From the NCBI GenBank assembly GCA_027475525.1, contig JAMWFC010000090.1:62001-126000 (forward strand): DNA of 64,000 nt. The letters are read 5' to 3'. The position numbers were made by a program, and so were the translations under genes. Source of the stretch: Macrolepiota albuminosa. Its lineage: Eukaryota > Basidiomycota > Agaricomycetes > Agaricales > Agaricaceae. A model generated the notes under the pieces. It searched no databases and was not told the origin of the DNA. It saw only the letters and a list, made by a program, of their open reading frames with translations. Within the stretch, counting starts at the first letter, position 1. Each line of letters begins with the position of its first letter. Below, piece by piece: positions 10,261-22,689 of the stretch.

Positions 10261-11493
10261 AAACTCTGACTCAAGAAACAGTATTAGCTATGCATTCAGT
10301 CCACCACTATCAGACTACAAGACATGTTCTGCTTCTCCTGCTGATTATTATACCTGCTTATTATATCACAGCTAGTTCTATCTGTTGGGAGTGCCAGAGT
10401 TGCAAAATAAGAAGAAAAGGAAGATATAATACTGGAAGCTAGCAAAATAAAGAATCTAGAAATTTCTAATAGCCATGCAAGCCATATTACCAACCAAAAT
10501 TTCACACTTCACCTCTATAAATGCATCTGGAACTCTTTGCATGATTCAACTGGTCTTGACACTAGGAAGATAACCTACTCCTTTTTTTGACATTTTAGAA
10601 ACATAGTTTCAATGTCCTCTGTTTTCTTCACTTATCTTAAAAAGCCTTTAGCCTGTTCTGCCTATATAAGACTCAGCTTCTATAGTCAGTTGGCAGTCTT
10701 AATATTGATCAATATAAATTTTTTCTCTTTCTTCTCTCTCTGTTCCACTCTATTTTCATTCTGTTTGATCCAAACCCTGATTGAACTCTCTCAAAATGCC
10801 TCAAAATTCTTTGCTGACACTGTCCACCACTTTGCTGCCTTCTCAACCCTTTTCCGAGTTTTTCCAAGTGAGTAGAATTCTCAAAGGGAGCTTTCGAGTC
10901 ATCAGTCTGCTGGAAGCTATTTATAGCTTCATATCTCTTTATTGACAATGTAAAAATTAAGTTGCTTCTTATGGCTCACAGTTACCTATTCAGACTTGCT
11001 ATTTTAACTGCTATTGTATACATTGTTAGTTCCAGCACAGTGGTTAAAATATTTTTTGTCCTTTGCAGGAAGAGTGCGATTTGTATGTAGGTGAGGTGTG
11101 ACAAATATGCTGGAAACGTGTGACCACAACCACCTGTGTTTTGTTTTCAGAATTTCCCACACAGCTGACCCATCGTATCCACCAACGAGCAGGATCATCG
11201 CCTTTCGCTACTTGTATTCTATCGCGCACCCCCCAGTTGCATTGCCAAAAAATCAAAGACATTTCTAGGTGATTGCAGCTGCATAGCTGTCGTTTTCAAG
11301 TTTGAACAGGTCACAGTGTGTGTTTCCAGCATATTATATTCCGTCACCCAATAAAGCCTTATCAGGGTTACATTATTTCAATTCCCAACTTAACTGGTTC
11401 GGAAAACATAACCGTGTAACCTCCAATACATGAAAAAACTGAGTCTTCTTCATTTAGATCCCCGTATTTTTTTGTTGCCTCTGTTCTCGTGTC
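10261..11493. other. gene-free, repeat-like and AT-rich stretch
   Basis: No ORF with recognisable content. Around 10660 a TATATAAG box is followed by a pyrimidine-rich stretch and then an ATG-led short frame (10796 on), an arrangement seen at LTR promoter/gag starts. This may be an LTR remnant, but no partner copy is in the window. The last few hundred bases are presumably the promoter of the AT-hook/SANT gene. Confidence 0.4.
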
Positions 11494-13456
11494 ATGGACA
11501 ACCCTCAGCATTACCAGCCTCTTTCTCATGCGTTGAATCCCCCACAAGGCCATCAACGCACATATACTGGCATTTTCAACTCAAGAACAACAACCACGAA
11601 CACACACAACACTCATCGTGAAGAGGAAGAAGAAGAAGAAGAAGAAGATGCCGACGACGAAGGTCTCATCGAGGAACAATTGAACCGCCATGAGTCAGGT
11701 ACCCAAAGCAATCCATCTTCTCCACAACCAAAGATAACTGGGTGTGTACATCATTTTACTCCAAATGAGGCGTCCGGTGAAGACACTTTGCACTGATTCG
11801 TTGTTGGACCGGTCATAAGCACGGCCGACACACATGCGGCACAACAAGGCCAACGGGAAGATTCTCAGGCAGCAAAGCGTCGACCAGGTCGTCCGCGTGG
11901 TTCTAAAAACAGGAAACCCCGTACCAGTCAGACGGCATCGAAGCAAGAAGCTGCTTTCTATACCACGCCTGCTGTCGTAACTCCACCTCAACATCCTGAT
12001 GTGAATGCGCATAATCAACAGTACTACGAGTTTCAGTGGCGCGTCTTGAATTTATGTTCTGAATTCTACACAGCTGCGGAAGAGCTTGTAGTATGTCGCT
12101 CGATGACCTGAGAACAAATATCATTTCTTACAAGGCATTATAGAAAGCAACCCAACCCTTGGTAATAGCACAATGTTATCAAATGGGCCCTGGAAGTAAG
12201 GTTGACCCATTGGTCATGCTCAATGAAGCAAAACGTATCTGTGACACATTGGTAGGGTTTGACTTGAGCCTACTATCTACAATGCTTCTGATTCATGACA
12301 CAAAGCTCAACAATCCGGCACAACTAGTCGCCTCGCCACCCCCACCCATTTATACTGCTGCTCCAACACTCTATCAGCCAGTGCAGACGCAAGCTGTCGC
12401 GGCCACCTCGACACCAGCGCGTCCAGCGGCATCTACCAGTACAACAGCTACTTCCTCCGCCGTTATATCCAATCCAGCATCATTTGTCGTGCCCCTGCCC
12501 ACCGCGCAACCCACTTATCCGCAATACTCCGTGTATGCACCCCCAGGGCAATACCCGACGACCCCATATTATCAGTATCCGTACGTTACACCCGGGACTT
12601 ATTATCCACAACCACAACCTCAGGTATCAACGCCTGTACAACCTCAACCAGCAGTTACTCAGACGCAGCCGGTACAGACGCCTCAACCACAACCCGAGGC
12701 ATCGACAAGCACCGGAATAACTGTTAGCTCGGCCAATGTCATTACATCTGGCACCGGGGCTGGAGGAAATCAAGGCGCATGGTCTGATGAAGAAACAGAG
12801 AGGTTGAAAAAGCTGGCAGAAGAAAGCAGGTCAGGGACGCAAACCGGAGATATTGATTGGGATCGCGTTGTCGGACAGTGGGGTAACAGTCGGACAAGGT
12901 TTATTTTCTTTTCTCATTACATTACAAAATAAAACTAAAAATGTTGTGTCACAGGCATCAGATTCTCATCAAAGCAACTTCGTTGGGCTTAAAAGAAAGT
13001 TCTTCAAGGGGAGTCAAGCGACGGCGCGACGAAGGCACCAGCGACGCAGCGAGTCCCTCAGTCCCACATACACCTACAGTCACAAACACCTCCCCAACCA
13101 CCACCATTCCTCTCCAACCTGCTGTTGCATCCAATCCGACCTCCACCTCGCCCTCTCACAGCCAAACCGCATCGACCCCCACAGCCTCGCCCGCACTGCC
13201 AAATCAGCAGCGTCCGGGGCCTAAACCCGCCTCGACCTTGCCTTGGCCCATGCCAACCGTGGCAGTGAACACTCCGTCGCCTGTGATTTCGACTGCAACG
13301 ATAGCGACGCAAGATCAACAACGCACCAGTTATTACCGTGCTCGACCAAGCCAGGATGCCCAGAAGGCAGCGGCGACAGTTGCGACACATCCATATATGT
13401 ACCAGCCGAACGGAAGTACGGGGTCCTCTAGGCTTGGAAAAGAAAATGGGAAGTGA
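11494..13456 (+). CDS. AT-hook and SANT/Myb-type DNA-binding protein
   Basis: Four exons: 11494-11741, 11820-12090, 12144-12898, 12955-13456, giving 591 aa in frame throughout. The N-terminus has an acidic run (nine consecutive Glu). An AT-hook, KRRPGRPRGSKNRKPR, falls near residue 105. A Pro/Gln/Thr-rich, low-complexity middle follows. Near residues 370-420 is a SANT/Myb-like helix block (WSDEETERLKKLAEES ... IDWDRVVGQWGNSRTR), whose last helix (HQILIKAT) is formed only across intron 3. A basic KRRRDE follows. The two DNA-contacting modules suggest a nuclear chromatin or transcription factor; targets cannot be inferred. The exon 1/2 junction is the least certain. Confidence 0.8.
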
Positions 13457-14036
13457 GACGTTACCAAGAAGCGGTCGTCTCAGCGCGCTTCCTTTCCATT
13501 GCGTATCATCTGTTTACTATCTTGTGACATCCGCGATTTATGACTGATTGGAGTTCTGCTGTTTCCTTTCAATGCTCTCGTATCATTCTCATTGCTGTGT
13601 TTGAACATGGACGGACCCCTGGTTGTCGTTTACTTCCCTTTTCCGCTTGAGCGCAGAACTCATGTAGTATTTTATAGCTGCTGCTGTATGTTCTTGAGAT
13701 GCGCGTATCGTGCGTTGATGTCGTATACACCAGGCTAACCTACAGGCTTTTAGCATGTACAATAATGGACTGCCGTACCTCTCTGTGCTTCTTCGTTGCG
13801 ACTGCTGTATCCTACAATTCTTCTTTAATATATGAATTTCTCATGCAACCGAGTGAAAGCCCATGTATCACACCACACCATCACTGAACAAAGATAAGTA
13901 TCGAATTACAACGCTATCACATCCGGGTCATTAGCTCATTAGGTCCAAAAATCCCGAGTCTCAGTCTTTAATTGAGCTCATCAAGCTCATTGAAATACCG
14001 TCTGGAACAATGTCATCAGAACATAGAAGATCTGAA
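13457..14036. other. convergent intergenic region
   Basis: This lies between the 3' ends of the AT-hook/SANT gene (plus) and the secreted-protein gene (minus). I see no ORF, RNA gene or repeat of note. Confidence 0.5.
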
Positions 14037-14859
14037 TTAAGCGAGGACGACGTACTCCAGAAGATCAACAGTACGTTCTACGAGTGCTCGGTTATTGTTA
14101 CCACCTGGAGCAGATGTCTGGTTGACTGTCCCCTCTGGTTGAGAGAGAACGGCTTCTGGACTATTAGCTTTCTTGTGTTTTTTATGATGGGCCTTATCCT
14201 TGGGAATCGAGACAAATTTTTCACCAGCAGGAACTCCAGTGGGAGCGGCATAGCAGGGTGTAGAACTACCCTTGTGGAACACAGTGACTGTTCCGTCTGC
14301 ACCGGTCTTGGTACGCCTTTGACGGCGTTTACTGCCATGCTTGTTCTTCGGGTGATTGGTAGGGGTAGGGGCACTGCCAGCGAGTCCTGAAACAGTGGTC
14401 GTGGGGATAGGCGCATCTGAGCGAGCAACGAGAGCGGGGGCAACAGGTAGTGCATGATCACCACGATGGCGAGCGCCCTCGCGGTTATGGCCCCCATCGT
14501 AGTGGGAACCCTTGCTCTTGTTGTGGTTCTTCCTTTCGACAGAAGGCGCTTCGCCAGGCTTGCACATTGTGGCTTTTGGGGGATAAAACACAGTAACTGT
14601 TGGTAAGGCACGGTCTTCAGTGTTCTCGTTTACAGGAGTTGATGGAACAAGTTCAGGTGCATTTCCAGGTGCTGCAAGAGACGAATCTGCGAGAGTAGCA
14701 GGGGAGAATGTCGTTCCACGAGCAAATATACCAGAACTGAACAAAGACGTTATTATTAACGTTCCAGATGCCCCGAAGTTGAGACTCTTACCTCATAGGG
14801 ACAGCCAGGGCACCGGCGGCGGCAACTATGGCAACAGCGACAGCAGAGGTAGCATGCAT
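14037..14859 (-). CDS. small secreted His/Lys-rich protein, function unknown
   Basis: Two exons, 14859-14792 and 14736-14037 (55-bp intron), giving 255 aa. The short first exon supplies a signal peptide (MHATSAVAVAIVAAAGALAV, with Ala-rich core) that the longer downstream frame lacks, which supports the splice. The mature part is Pro/Ala/Thr-rich with basic clusters (KNKHGSKRRQRRTK, KDKAHHKKHKKA) and two similar TVTVF blocks ahead of short Cys-containing segments. There are only two cysteines, no enzyme motif and no transmembrane segment. It is probably an extracellular or wall-associated protein; I recognise no family. Confidence 0.7.
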
Positions 14860-15360
14860 GATGACTGATTGAAGTAGAAGGACTATTTTTTTATGAGGCG
14901 TGAGATTACAAGGGCGAGGAAGAACGAATAGATGAGCAGAGAGGATGAGGCGACCAGCACCGATGAGTTTGTCGAGCGAGAGTGAGAGACCAGCTGCTGA
15001 GGCAATGGATGCAAGACCGGTCCTTTATAAGCCTGACTGCCTTCCAAAGGGGTCGCGTAGAAAGACCATCAGTGTATCCCGATGAAGCATGAAATATCTG
15101 TTCCGCTATGACCGTTAATTTCAACAAGCTGCAAGCACTCCAACAGCCCGTCCTGAGCTCATTTCTACACATACTGTGTCCAGATACCTTCTTCATTCCA
15201 TGTTGGATTATAGTTCTCGATTTTATGCGAGCGATAGCTTAGCCATGAAGTCACTTATACATGAAAGGCCTTAGATAGTCCTGATTACCCCGTGGTGTCA
15301 TGGTATGGGTAAACCTTAATCACTGCGGGTCCAAGAAAGATGGTGGTTCAGTCAGAAAAG

Positions 15361-15370
15361 TGATAAGATT
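15361..15370 (+). promoter_or_regulatory. GATA-factor site upstream of urease
   Basis: TGATAAGATT, a match to the fungal nitrogen GATA consensus HGATAR, lies 350 bp upstream of the urease start. Confidence 0.4.
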
Positions 15371-15569
15371 TGAAAAAGCTGGCAACAAACCGAGCTATGC
15401 CGTTATTGGCCTCTTTTGTGATGTCCCTGGTTGGAAACGCTGCACCGGGTTAATTGCACTGATAGGGTACATAAAGCAGCAGCAACAGCAGAGTCGAGCT
15501 TTGCTCGTTAGTAGAGTCAGCTATTGAATTCCATTCAAAGACTGGGTTCAACTCCGAACCATATCTCTC

Positions 15570-15580
15570 TTATCTTATCA
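15570..15580 (-). promoter_or_regulatory. double GATA-factor site upstream of urease
   Basis: The minus strand reads TGATAAGATAA, two GATA cores five bases apart, 133 bp upstream of the urease start. Paired GATA cores are the preferred target of AreA/Nit2-type nitrogen regulators, and urease genes are known nitrogen-catabolite targets in fungi. Binding here is inferred. Confidence 0.5.
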
Positions 15581-15712
15581 TGAAGAACAACTTCTTATAA
15601 CTAGTCATGAATGTTCTCCAGCGCATCCCAAAGGTTCCCGTGCCAGCTCAATAAAGTTCTGACATAGCCAGTGCTATCGTCAGCCTTCTTCCAAAGCCAA
15701 GTATTCCCCGCA

Positions 15713-18700
15713 ATGCGTCTTCTTCCTCGTGAACAAGATAAGGTCCTCTTGCATCAGGTGCGCCTGAAGCATGTTATACAGCCTGATTAAAGTACTATCC
15801 GAATTAGGTCGGTTACCTTGCTCAGAAACGTCTTGCACGGGGATTGCGTTTGAATAGGTCAGAAACTATCGCTCTCATAGCTTCGCAGCTTCAGGAGAGA
15901 ATTCGCGATGGTGCGCACTCGGTTGCAGAGCTGATGCAGCACGGCAAAACCATGCTCGGTAGGCGGCATGTATTGCCAGGAGTCCCGACGCAGATCCACG
16001 ACATCCAAGTAGAAGGCACCTTCCCTGATGGGTGTGTTTAGCATATCGTGCTGCTTCGACATCCTTTCTTATCTCATGACCAGCGTGTTTCTCGTCACCG
16101 TTCATGACCCTATCTGCACTGAGGATGGCGACCTCGAAGCTGCGCTTTATGGCTCTTTTCTCCCGATACCACCTAATGACTTGTTTCCTCCTACCAACCC
16201 CCAAGAATATGCTGAAGAGAATGCCCCAGGCGCCGTTATCGCGAGGAAGGAAAGCGTAATTATCAACAAAGGTCGAAAGCGGATCCAACTTCGAGTAACA
16301 AACAACGGTGATCGCCCTATTCAGGCAAGCGAATGCATTTTCTGACGTATTTTGTGTTTTTGAGTGTTCTGCCATAGGTGGGCTCACACTACCACTTCAT
16401 TGAAACGAATGCTACACTATCTTTCGATCGAGGATTGGCATACGGAAAACGACTTGACATACCTGCCGGGACTGCAGTGCGATTTGAACCGGGAGATGTA
16501 AAGACAGTGACTTTGTGTTCGATTGCTGGTGCAAAAATCATCACTGGAGGCAATAATCTTGCATCTGGGCTCGTAGAATTTGGTCGGATTGACGAAATTG
16601 TGAATAATTTGCTCCAGAAAGGCTTTTCCCATGTTCCAGAACCTGGCGCCCTTGAAGTATCCGATGATACGGAAATTGGTCGAGAGACGTACATTTCCAT
16701 GTTTGGGCCAACTGTTGGAGATCGCGTTCGGCTAGGTGATACTCATCTCTGGATAGAGGTGGAACACGACGAGGTACAAATTGAAATGTTATGATGAATC
16801 TCTGTTGTTTACTGCTGCCTTCTTGTCGATAGACTTCCTATGGTGATGAGGTCAAATTTGGTGGAGGTGACCGTAAATTCTTTTGCGTGTGTTTTTATCA
16901 CTAACGCCCTCTCAGGAAAAACAGTTCGCGAAGGTATGGGTCAAGCGACAAATCGATTTTCTTCCGAGACCCTTGACCTTGTGATAACGAATGCACTAAT
17001 CGTCGATTGGTCGGGCATTTACAAGGTAAATTTCAGAGTCTGATGCCAACGCGTCTGACACCCACCTCTTCAGGCTGATATCGGCGTCAAGAATGGACTA
17101 ATTTCAGGCATTGGAAAGGCTGGTAACCCGGATATCATGGCTAACGTTCATCCGTCCCTCGTCATTGGTTCTTCAACCGAAGTAATTGCCGGAGAGAAAT
17201 TAATTGTTACTGCGGGAGCAATCGACGCACATGTACACTATATCTGTCCACAGCTGGTTGAAGAAGCGCTGGCGGCTGGTACCACGACGATGATTGGAGG
17301 TGGCACCGGACCAAGTGCGGGAACATGTGCCACTACTTGCACTCCAAGTCCCTTCTATCTAAGACACATGCTTGCGGCAACTGATGCATTGCCGGTCAAC
17401 TTTGGTTTCACTGGAAAAGGGAATGACGCCGGTCCTGCAGCTCTCGAGGAGATAATTCAAGCTGGTGCGATTGGTCTCAAGCTTCATGAAGATTGGGGCT
17501 CCACTCCTGCAACGATCAAAAATGCACTGGATGTAGCCGATAAATATGACGTCCAAGTGCGCTCCATGCCTATTGATATGATAGTTTATGGCCTGACTTT
17601 CTTAAGGTAAATATCCACACTGACACCCTGAACGAGAGTGGCTTTGTAGAAAGTAGGTGTCAAGAGGTATGCACAAGGTCTGCTGCTGAGAACCGTCATG
17701 GATTTCAGGCACAATTGCTGCATTTGGAGGCAGAACCATACATACATATCACACAGAGGGAGCCGGTGAGTGCCATCGGCATACATACTCTATCATTGTA
17801 TCTCAAGGTTAACCCGCCTATCAAGGGGGTGGTCATGCACCTGATATCATTGTTGTCTGTGGTCTCAGTAACGTGCTGCCTTCATCGACAAATCCAACTC
17901 GGCCATATGCTCAGAACACTCTCGACGAACATCTCGATGTACGTAGTCATTCTGTTGAAGTAATGATATTAAGTATTCATTTTCCTAGATGTTGATGGTT
18001 TGCCATCATCTGGATCCCAACATCCCAGAGGACATCGCTTTTGCAGAGTCTCGTATCCGAGCAGAGACCGTCGCCGCAGAGGATGTCCTACAGGATACCG
18101 GATCCATTTCGATGATCAGCTCCGACTCTCAAGCTATGGGACGTGTTGCAGAAGTCGTAAGCCGTACATGGCGGACTGCCAGTAAAATGAGGGAATTCCG
18201 CGGTCCTTTATCTTCCTTGGGCGATGAGGAGGGTAAAGACAACGCGCGTGTAAAGCGATATATCGCGAAATATACTATCAATCCGTAAATTTCTCGGAGT
18301 CTCGCATTGTATGGTGCCCCGCTGATTCCGTCGACCATCAGTGCGATAACACATGGCATGAGTCACATCATTGGCCATGTTGCCGTTGGAACACTTGCGG
18401 ACCTTGTCCTCTGGAAGCCAGAGAATTTTGGCTCCAAGCCTGAGATGGTCTTGAAGAGTGGTGTCATCGTTGCAGCGCCGGTAAGGATTCATTCACTCTT
18501 TGTAAATCCAAATTTTAATTTTTTAATAGATGGGAGACCCGAATGCGTCCATTCCTACAGTCCAGCCGATCTACACAAGGCCAATGTGGGGTTCAAAGGC
18601 TGCTTCGGCAGCTTTGAATTCGGTGTCATTCGTCTCTCAAGCTTCTCTGGACTCTGGCATGGTTGCTTCATACAAACTATCCAAACGCCTCGAGGCTGTT

Positions 18701-18862
18701 CGTGACTGCCGCTCAGTGACAAAGAAGGATATGAAATGGAACAATACAATGCCGAAAATTACAGTAGACCCGGAAAGCTATGAGGTCAGGGCGGACGGCA
18801 TACTACAAGATATCCAAGCAGCCGAAAAGCTGCCTCTTACCAGGGCTTATAATCTGTTCTAA
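15713..18862 (+). CDS. URE1: urease (single-chain, nickel-dependent)
   Basis: Hydrolyses urea to ammonia and carbamate in the cytosol. Thirteen exons: 15713-15757, 15808-16031, 16084-16324, 16378-16773, 16833-16866, 16916-17025, 17074-17556, 17607-17652, 17709-17765, 17826-17938, 17989-18284, 18342-18480, 18530-18862. They join to 838 aa, the normal length for a fungal fused gamma-beta-alpha urease. The gamma part begins [15 protein letters not shown]. The alpha part has the Ni ligands and carbamylated lysine region ([14 protein letters not shown]), TEGAGGGHAPD, and the mobile flap Cys-His (MVCHHLDP). Intron 3 uses GC at its 5' end (16325) with AG at 16377. No accessory urease gene is adjacent. 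Paired GATA sites upstream suggest nitrogen control. Confidence 0.96.
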
Positions 18863-18989
18863 GCAAGGATAACGATTCATCTGGATATAGTGACGTCTGA
18901 TAGGTGTACTATGGGTATATGGTATATGGCACTTGTAAAACTGGACTCATGTAAATGTTAGGAAATGTATTGTGGAGGGATGAAGCAAG

Positions 18990-20101
18990 TCAGCGACCAT
19001 TGAACAGGTCATCGTCCATGTCATCGAGTGATATCTCATCAAACAGCAATACATCCGCAAGGACATCATCATCAATGTCTTTATCGAACTCGTCGAAGTC
19101 GTCAAGGTCGCAAAGTCTGGGACTGTTGAGCGGGTCATCATTATTCAGAGTTGTCTGTTTCTTCTTGACAATGTCACCCTCCCCGTTTTGTGTAGACTGG
19201 AATTTTTGTGCCTGCTGCTGATAATGCGAGATCACTAAGATTTTTGTACGAAGTGACTCTCGCTTGCAGAAGTGACAATGAGTGTGAATATTCTTGAACA
19301 AATACGCCTTGCCATGTGCGAAACAATCTGATTCCCATTCGCACTTGCTATCCCAGTGCAATGTTTGAATAGTTTCTCGTGCAGAAAAAAGAACACCTAC
19401 CTCCTGGAACGAGTGAGACGGCTGTCAAAAACTCGTTTGAAACGAGGGCTTTGGAGGAAGAAAGAGCCGAAGGGTTCTTTCCCATACTCACGGTAGGGCA
19501 AATGTACCCAAGCACGGGAAGGTATCTTGTCACGTAGCGGATTTAACATAGAGACCATAGCAGGTGCATGTCGGTTTTTGCGTTTATTTTCAGTGAGAAT
19601 GTCGATAAATGTTGGACCGAGCTTTGGTATTGTGATTGATGCAGGATGTACACCGGCCTCGGGTGGGGATGAAGCTGAAGCTATCCGTTTCACCTCGGGA
19701 ATGGAGATTGTGACGGGCTTCGCTATTATACGTGAGGCCTTGTTCAGAACAGAGTGAGTCTCATGTTGAGACGTGATACCAGGGAAAGCTTTGAGTTGAC
19801 CACACATCAAGGTCCCTTGGGACGAGGATACCTCGGTGAGGAACACACTTCTACCTGCGGATTGGGAAGGTGCAATAGCATACAGATTGGAAGGTACTTT
19901 CCGAATGCTAGGTATCCGCACACGATTGGTGCGATTTGGTTTTCTCCGTTTAGATCTGGAACTCGTAACAGAACTGGGCCTCGACGGGACAGCAAAGATG
20001 TTGTTCAAGTCGACTGGAACACGAGACAAGGTCTACCGGTGTATCTATAATCAGTGAACTGTCGTAGGATGCAAATGAAAACCTAGACTTACAGGATCCA
20101 T
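18990..20101 (-). CDS. conserved-looking protein with acidic C-terminal tail, function unknown
   Basis: Three exons: 20101-20093 (only ATG plus two codons), 20032-19401, 19347-18990, giving 332 aa. The N-terminal third is basic (SSRSKRRKPNRTNRVR), the middle has a short hydrophobic-aromatic block (SRAWVHLPYREYGKEPFGSF) and a Cys/His patch (CEWESDCFAH, THCHFC) that could bind metal. The last 50 residues are very acidic (DLDDFDEFDKDIDDDV). Composition suggests a nuclear protein. I recognise no family. The tiny first exon is the weakest part; the second junction is well supported by frame. Confidence 0.65.
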
Positions 20102-22689
20102 CTTAAAGCAAGATTCGGAAGTATCGCGAGAGATGCCTACAAACCTATGTAGTCAATCGTTCTGTTCGCCCTACAAAAAAAGCTCAAACTCTGAGGACTG
20201 CTTATGCTGTGTGAGTTATTGTTGCATGGAGAGAAAGGGTGGCATACTGGGATGTAGTAGACAGATTTCCGACGGATTCGCTATACAAGCACGAGAGGAT
20301 TCCCGCACGGCAGCAGAGAGTACAGGACACCTTTATTAAAGATGGGCTATGTACCATTCCGGCAGCATTTAAGGCTCTTTACCTTGTGACTCTTTGTTGT
20401 GGACACAAGGTATAGAAATTATCCGAATGAGGTGGCGACAACAGAAGTTAGTTTATAACAATGAACTGGATTTGATACGGTGTCACTGCTTGCTTCTTGT
20501 CCTTTGTATTGTCATTGTATACAGCACTCTACACGACATGTCAGAAAAAGAATAAAGACATCGGCATGTCACATCGTGGCATCTTCCAAACAGGTTTTTG
20601 TTGGCTTGAGGTTTTTTGTTCGTTTTGGGTAACACTGATAGGCAATTGGATGGGGTAATGTTTCCTGAAGCTTTCAGCTAATAGACAACTGAGCTGATGG
20701 AGTATAATTGCGGAAACTTTCGAGAATCATTTGAAGTGATCACTGGATGGGGCCAAGATCTTCAACATCCTTGGTTGCAAATATCAAAATACTCTCCAAA
20801 CGGTGACTACAGTCGCCTCTGTCATAATCCATACTGTGACAACCCATACTCTGCGATAATCCATACCTTTTGGTGTCTACCGAGCTATTTCGCGGGGAAG
20901 TATGTACATACCTGTAATATTCCATAATCCATACCTTTTTGGGTGGGATGAAACCCCATACTTTGTCAACTTTTGCCCGGAACCGACTGAGATTTCTATC
21001 TATTTAAGGCAGATCGGAGCTTATAACTGGTTGGATTTATTACAAATTTTCCAATGCCTCCAAAAGCTATCGAAGTATTGAAGAAAGGCCTTTCCCAACT
21101 CTGTCATGAGGTTGGCACTGCCATGTCACGTCTCCGATAACACCCGACCGCGGAGCTGCGCCGCAGCATCCTTTTCGATCGTAACGAAGGGGGACTCTCT
21201 TAGTGATGCGTGGCCCTTTGACTTCAACATGCGGCTGCAAAACGTTGGTAGACCCTACAGAATCATGTTTCGGAGGTCCCATGTTCCTCTCGCTGATATC
21301 AGCTGCTAAGACTTTCGTAATCCGTAATGGTACTCACAAGTTGGAAGGTCAGAAAGACACAGCAGGGAAAACGCTTGATATGAGACGACTTGTGAAAAGG
21401 TTGATAGTATCGGCGCTTTAAAGATGGGCTTCAGTCTACTATGCTGCTTGCAATGACGAATATACCTAGCGCAGCTCGAAATATAGATTTCAAGCCTGAT
21501 TGTATACAACCTGTTAGACACAGCAAGACTATGGACATTAATACTGGTATATATGCAAGTATGACACGTGTATGCTCACCTCAGTCAGGTATGTCAACGA
21601 CTAACGTGTCGTGAGTTCCGAATCCAATACAAAACCTTCCAACTGTACAACTGTACAGTTTCTCTATTTCATAATCTTCTTGTTCTGCGGGATGCCACTG
21701 ATGGATATGCGACGGATTGATTGCGGAGGCGGATCCGCACGTGAGCTCCAACCTTCTCAAGCAAATGTCGAGAGCACAAAAGGAAGAAGACAAGGGCCGT
21801 CATTGCTCTGCGGTCCAATATGTGGATGGGCTCAACATATCCGCTTCTTACAGATACTGTTGGCTGGATCGCGGACGCGTCAGGGGCACGTGACCAGTAA
21901 CACGAACGGAAGGAACTGTATAGTTGGGGGTGTTTGGTTCGAAGAAGAGTGCGGATATACCTCAGTCGTTAATACACCGACTGAGGTATGTAACGAGTTC
22001 TCCTTGAAGCATAGAACTAGTATTGTAGTCTAACTGTATTAAACAGGTAGATGCAATATAGTCGTTAATTATTAAACAGTTACAGAAAAATATTTTTCTA
22101 GGGGGATTTGACAGAAAATTGTCATTCAGACCTTGTGGTCATTCTACTTCATTATTGTTCAGCACATACCTCAATAGGTGTGAGATACAAGTACAATATT
22201 GCCCCGGAGCTCATTTTGGACTAGTTGTCATGGGTATCCACTACAATTATGGTGTCTCGGCGCCCGCCATTGCTCCTCCCAATTGTGTGGGACACAAATG
22301 CATACTTTAAAGGAAATTCGTTCTTTACTGTTACCCGACTATCGGGTATTTGGTCTTTCGAATGTTCTTGAGTTATCCTGGTGCGCCACGGCAGAAGGTG
22401 ATGTTATGAGCGTTGATATCACAAAACTAGAGGAACTCGAGATTATCATGATTCTAGGTCCACATGGTCACTTTCAACACCGTGAATCGATTCAGTAAAT
22501 CAAGGCGATCTGCCTGAAACAACAACGTAGCATGATAGCTTGTGATAGCTTGAGAGGCGACCCGCTTGGGAGACAAGAAAAACCTGTGAAGTGCCCTTCT
22601 TACGTGGCTGGAAAGTGGTGTGAAAGAAGCCGTCTTATTCTATACCTTGCACGCTTTGTATATATGGGCAAATGCTGTGCTGACCGGTA
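20102..22689. other. 2.6-kb gene-free stretch
   Basis: Several short open frames exist but none has family motifs, a good splice chain or coding-like composition. Short repeated strings (ATAATCCATACCTTTT near 20855 and 20925) and a 10-bp-stem palindrome at 21959-21987 suggest old small repeats. The left part should hold promoter sequence of the unknown acidic-tail gene. Confidence 0.5.
21959..21987. repeat. short perfect hairpin
   Basis: ACCTCAGTCG and CGACTGAGGT are separated by 9 nt. A related CTCAGTCAGGTATGT string lies near 21580. No function is assignable. Confidence 0.6.

Larger units (their letters stand above)
14860..15712. other. intergenic region, promoter of urease
   Basis: A divergent spacer between the secreted-protein gene and urease. 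No ORF is convincing. It contains GATA-type sites described separately. Confidence 0.6.

Noticed and set aside
15713..18862. Apparent frameshifts and stops in urease
   Set aside because: All disappear when 12 short introns are removed and the 838-aa product is complete, so it is not a pseudogene.
20697..22500. Several open frames of 60-140 codons between the acidic-tail gene and DIS3
   Set aside because: No family motifs, no consistent splice chain and no coding-like composition.
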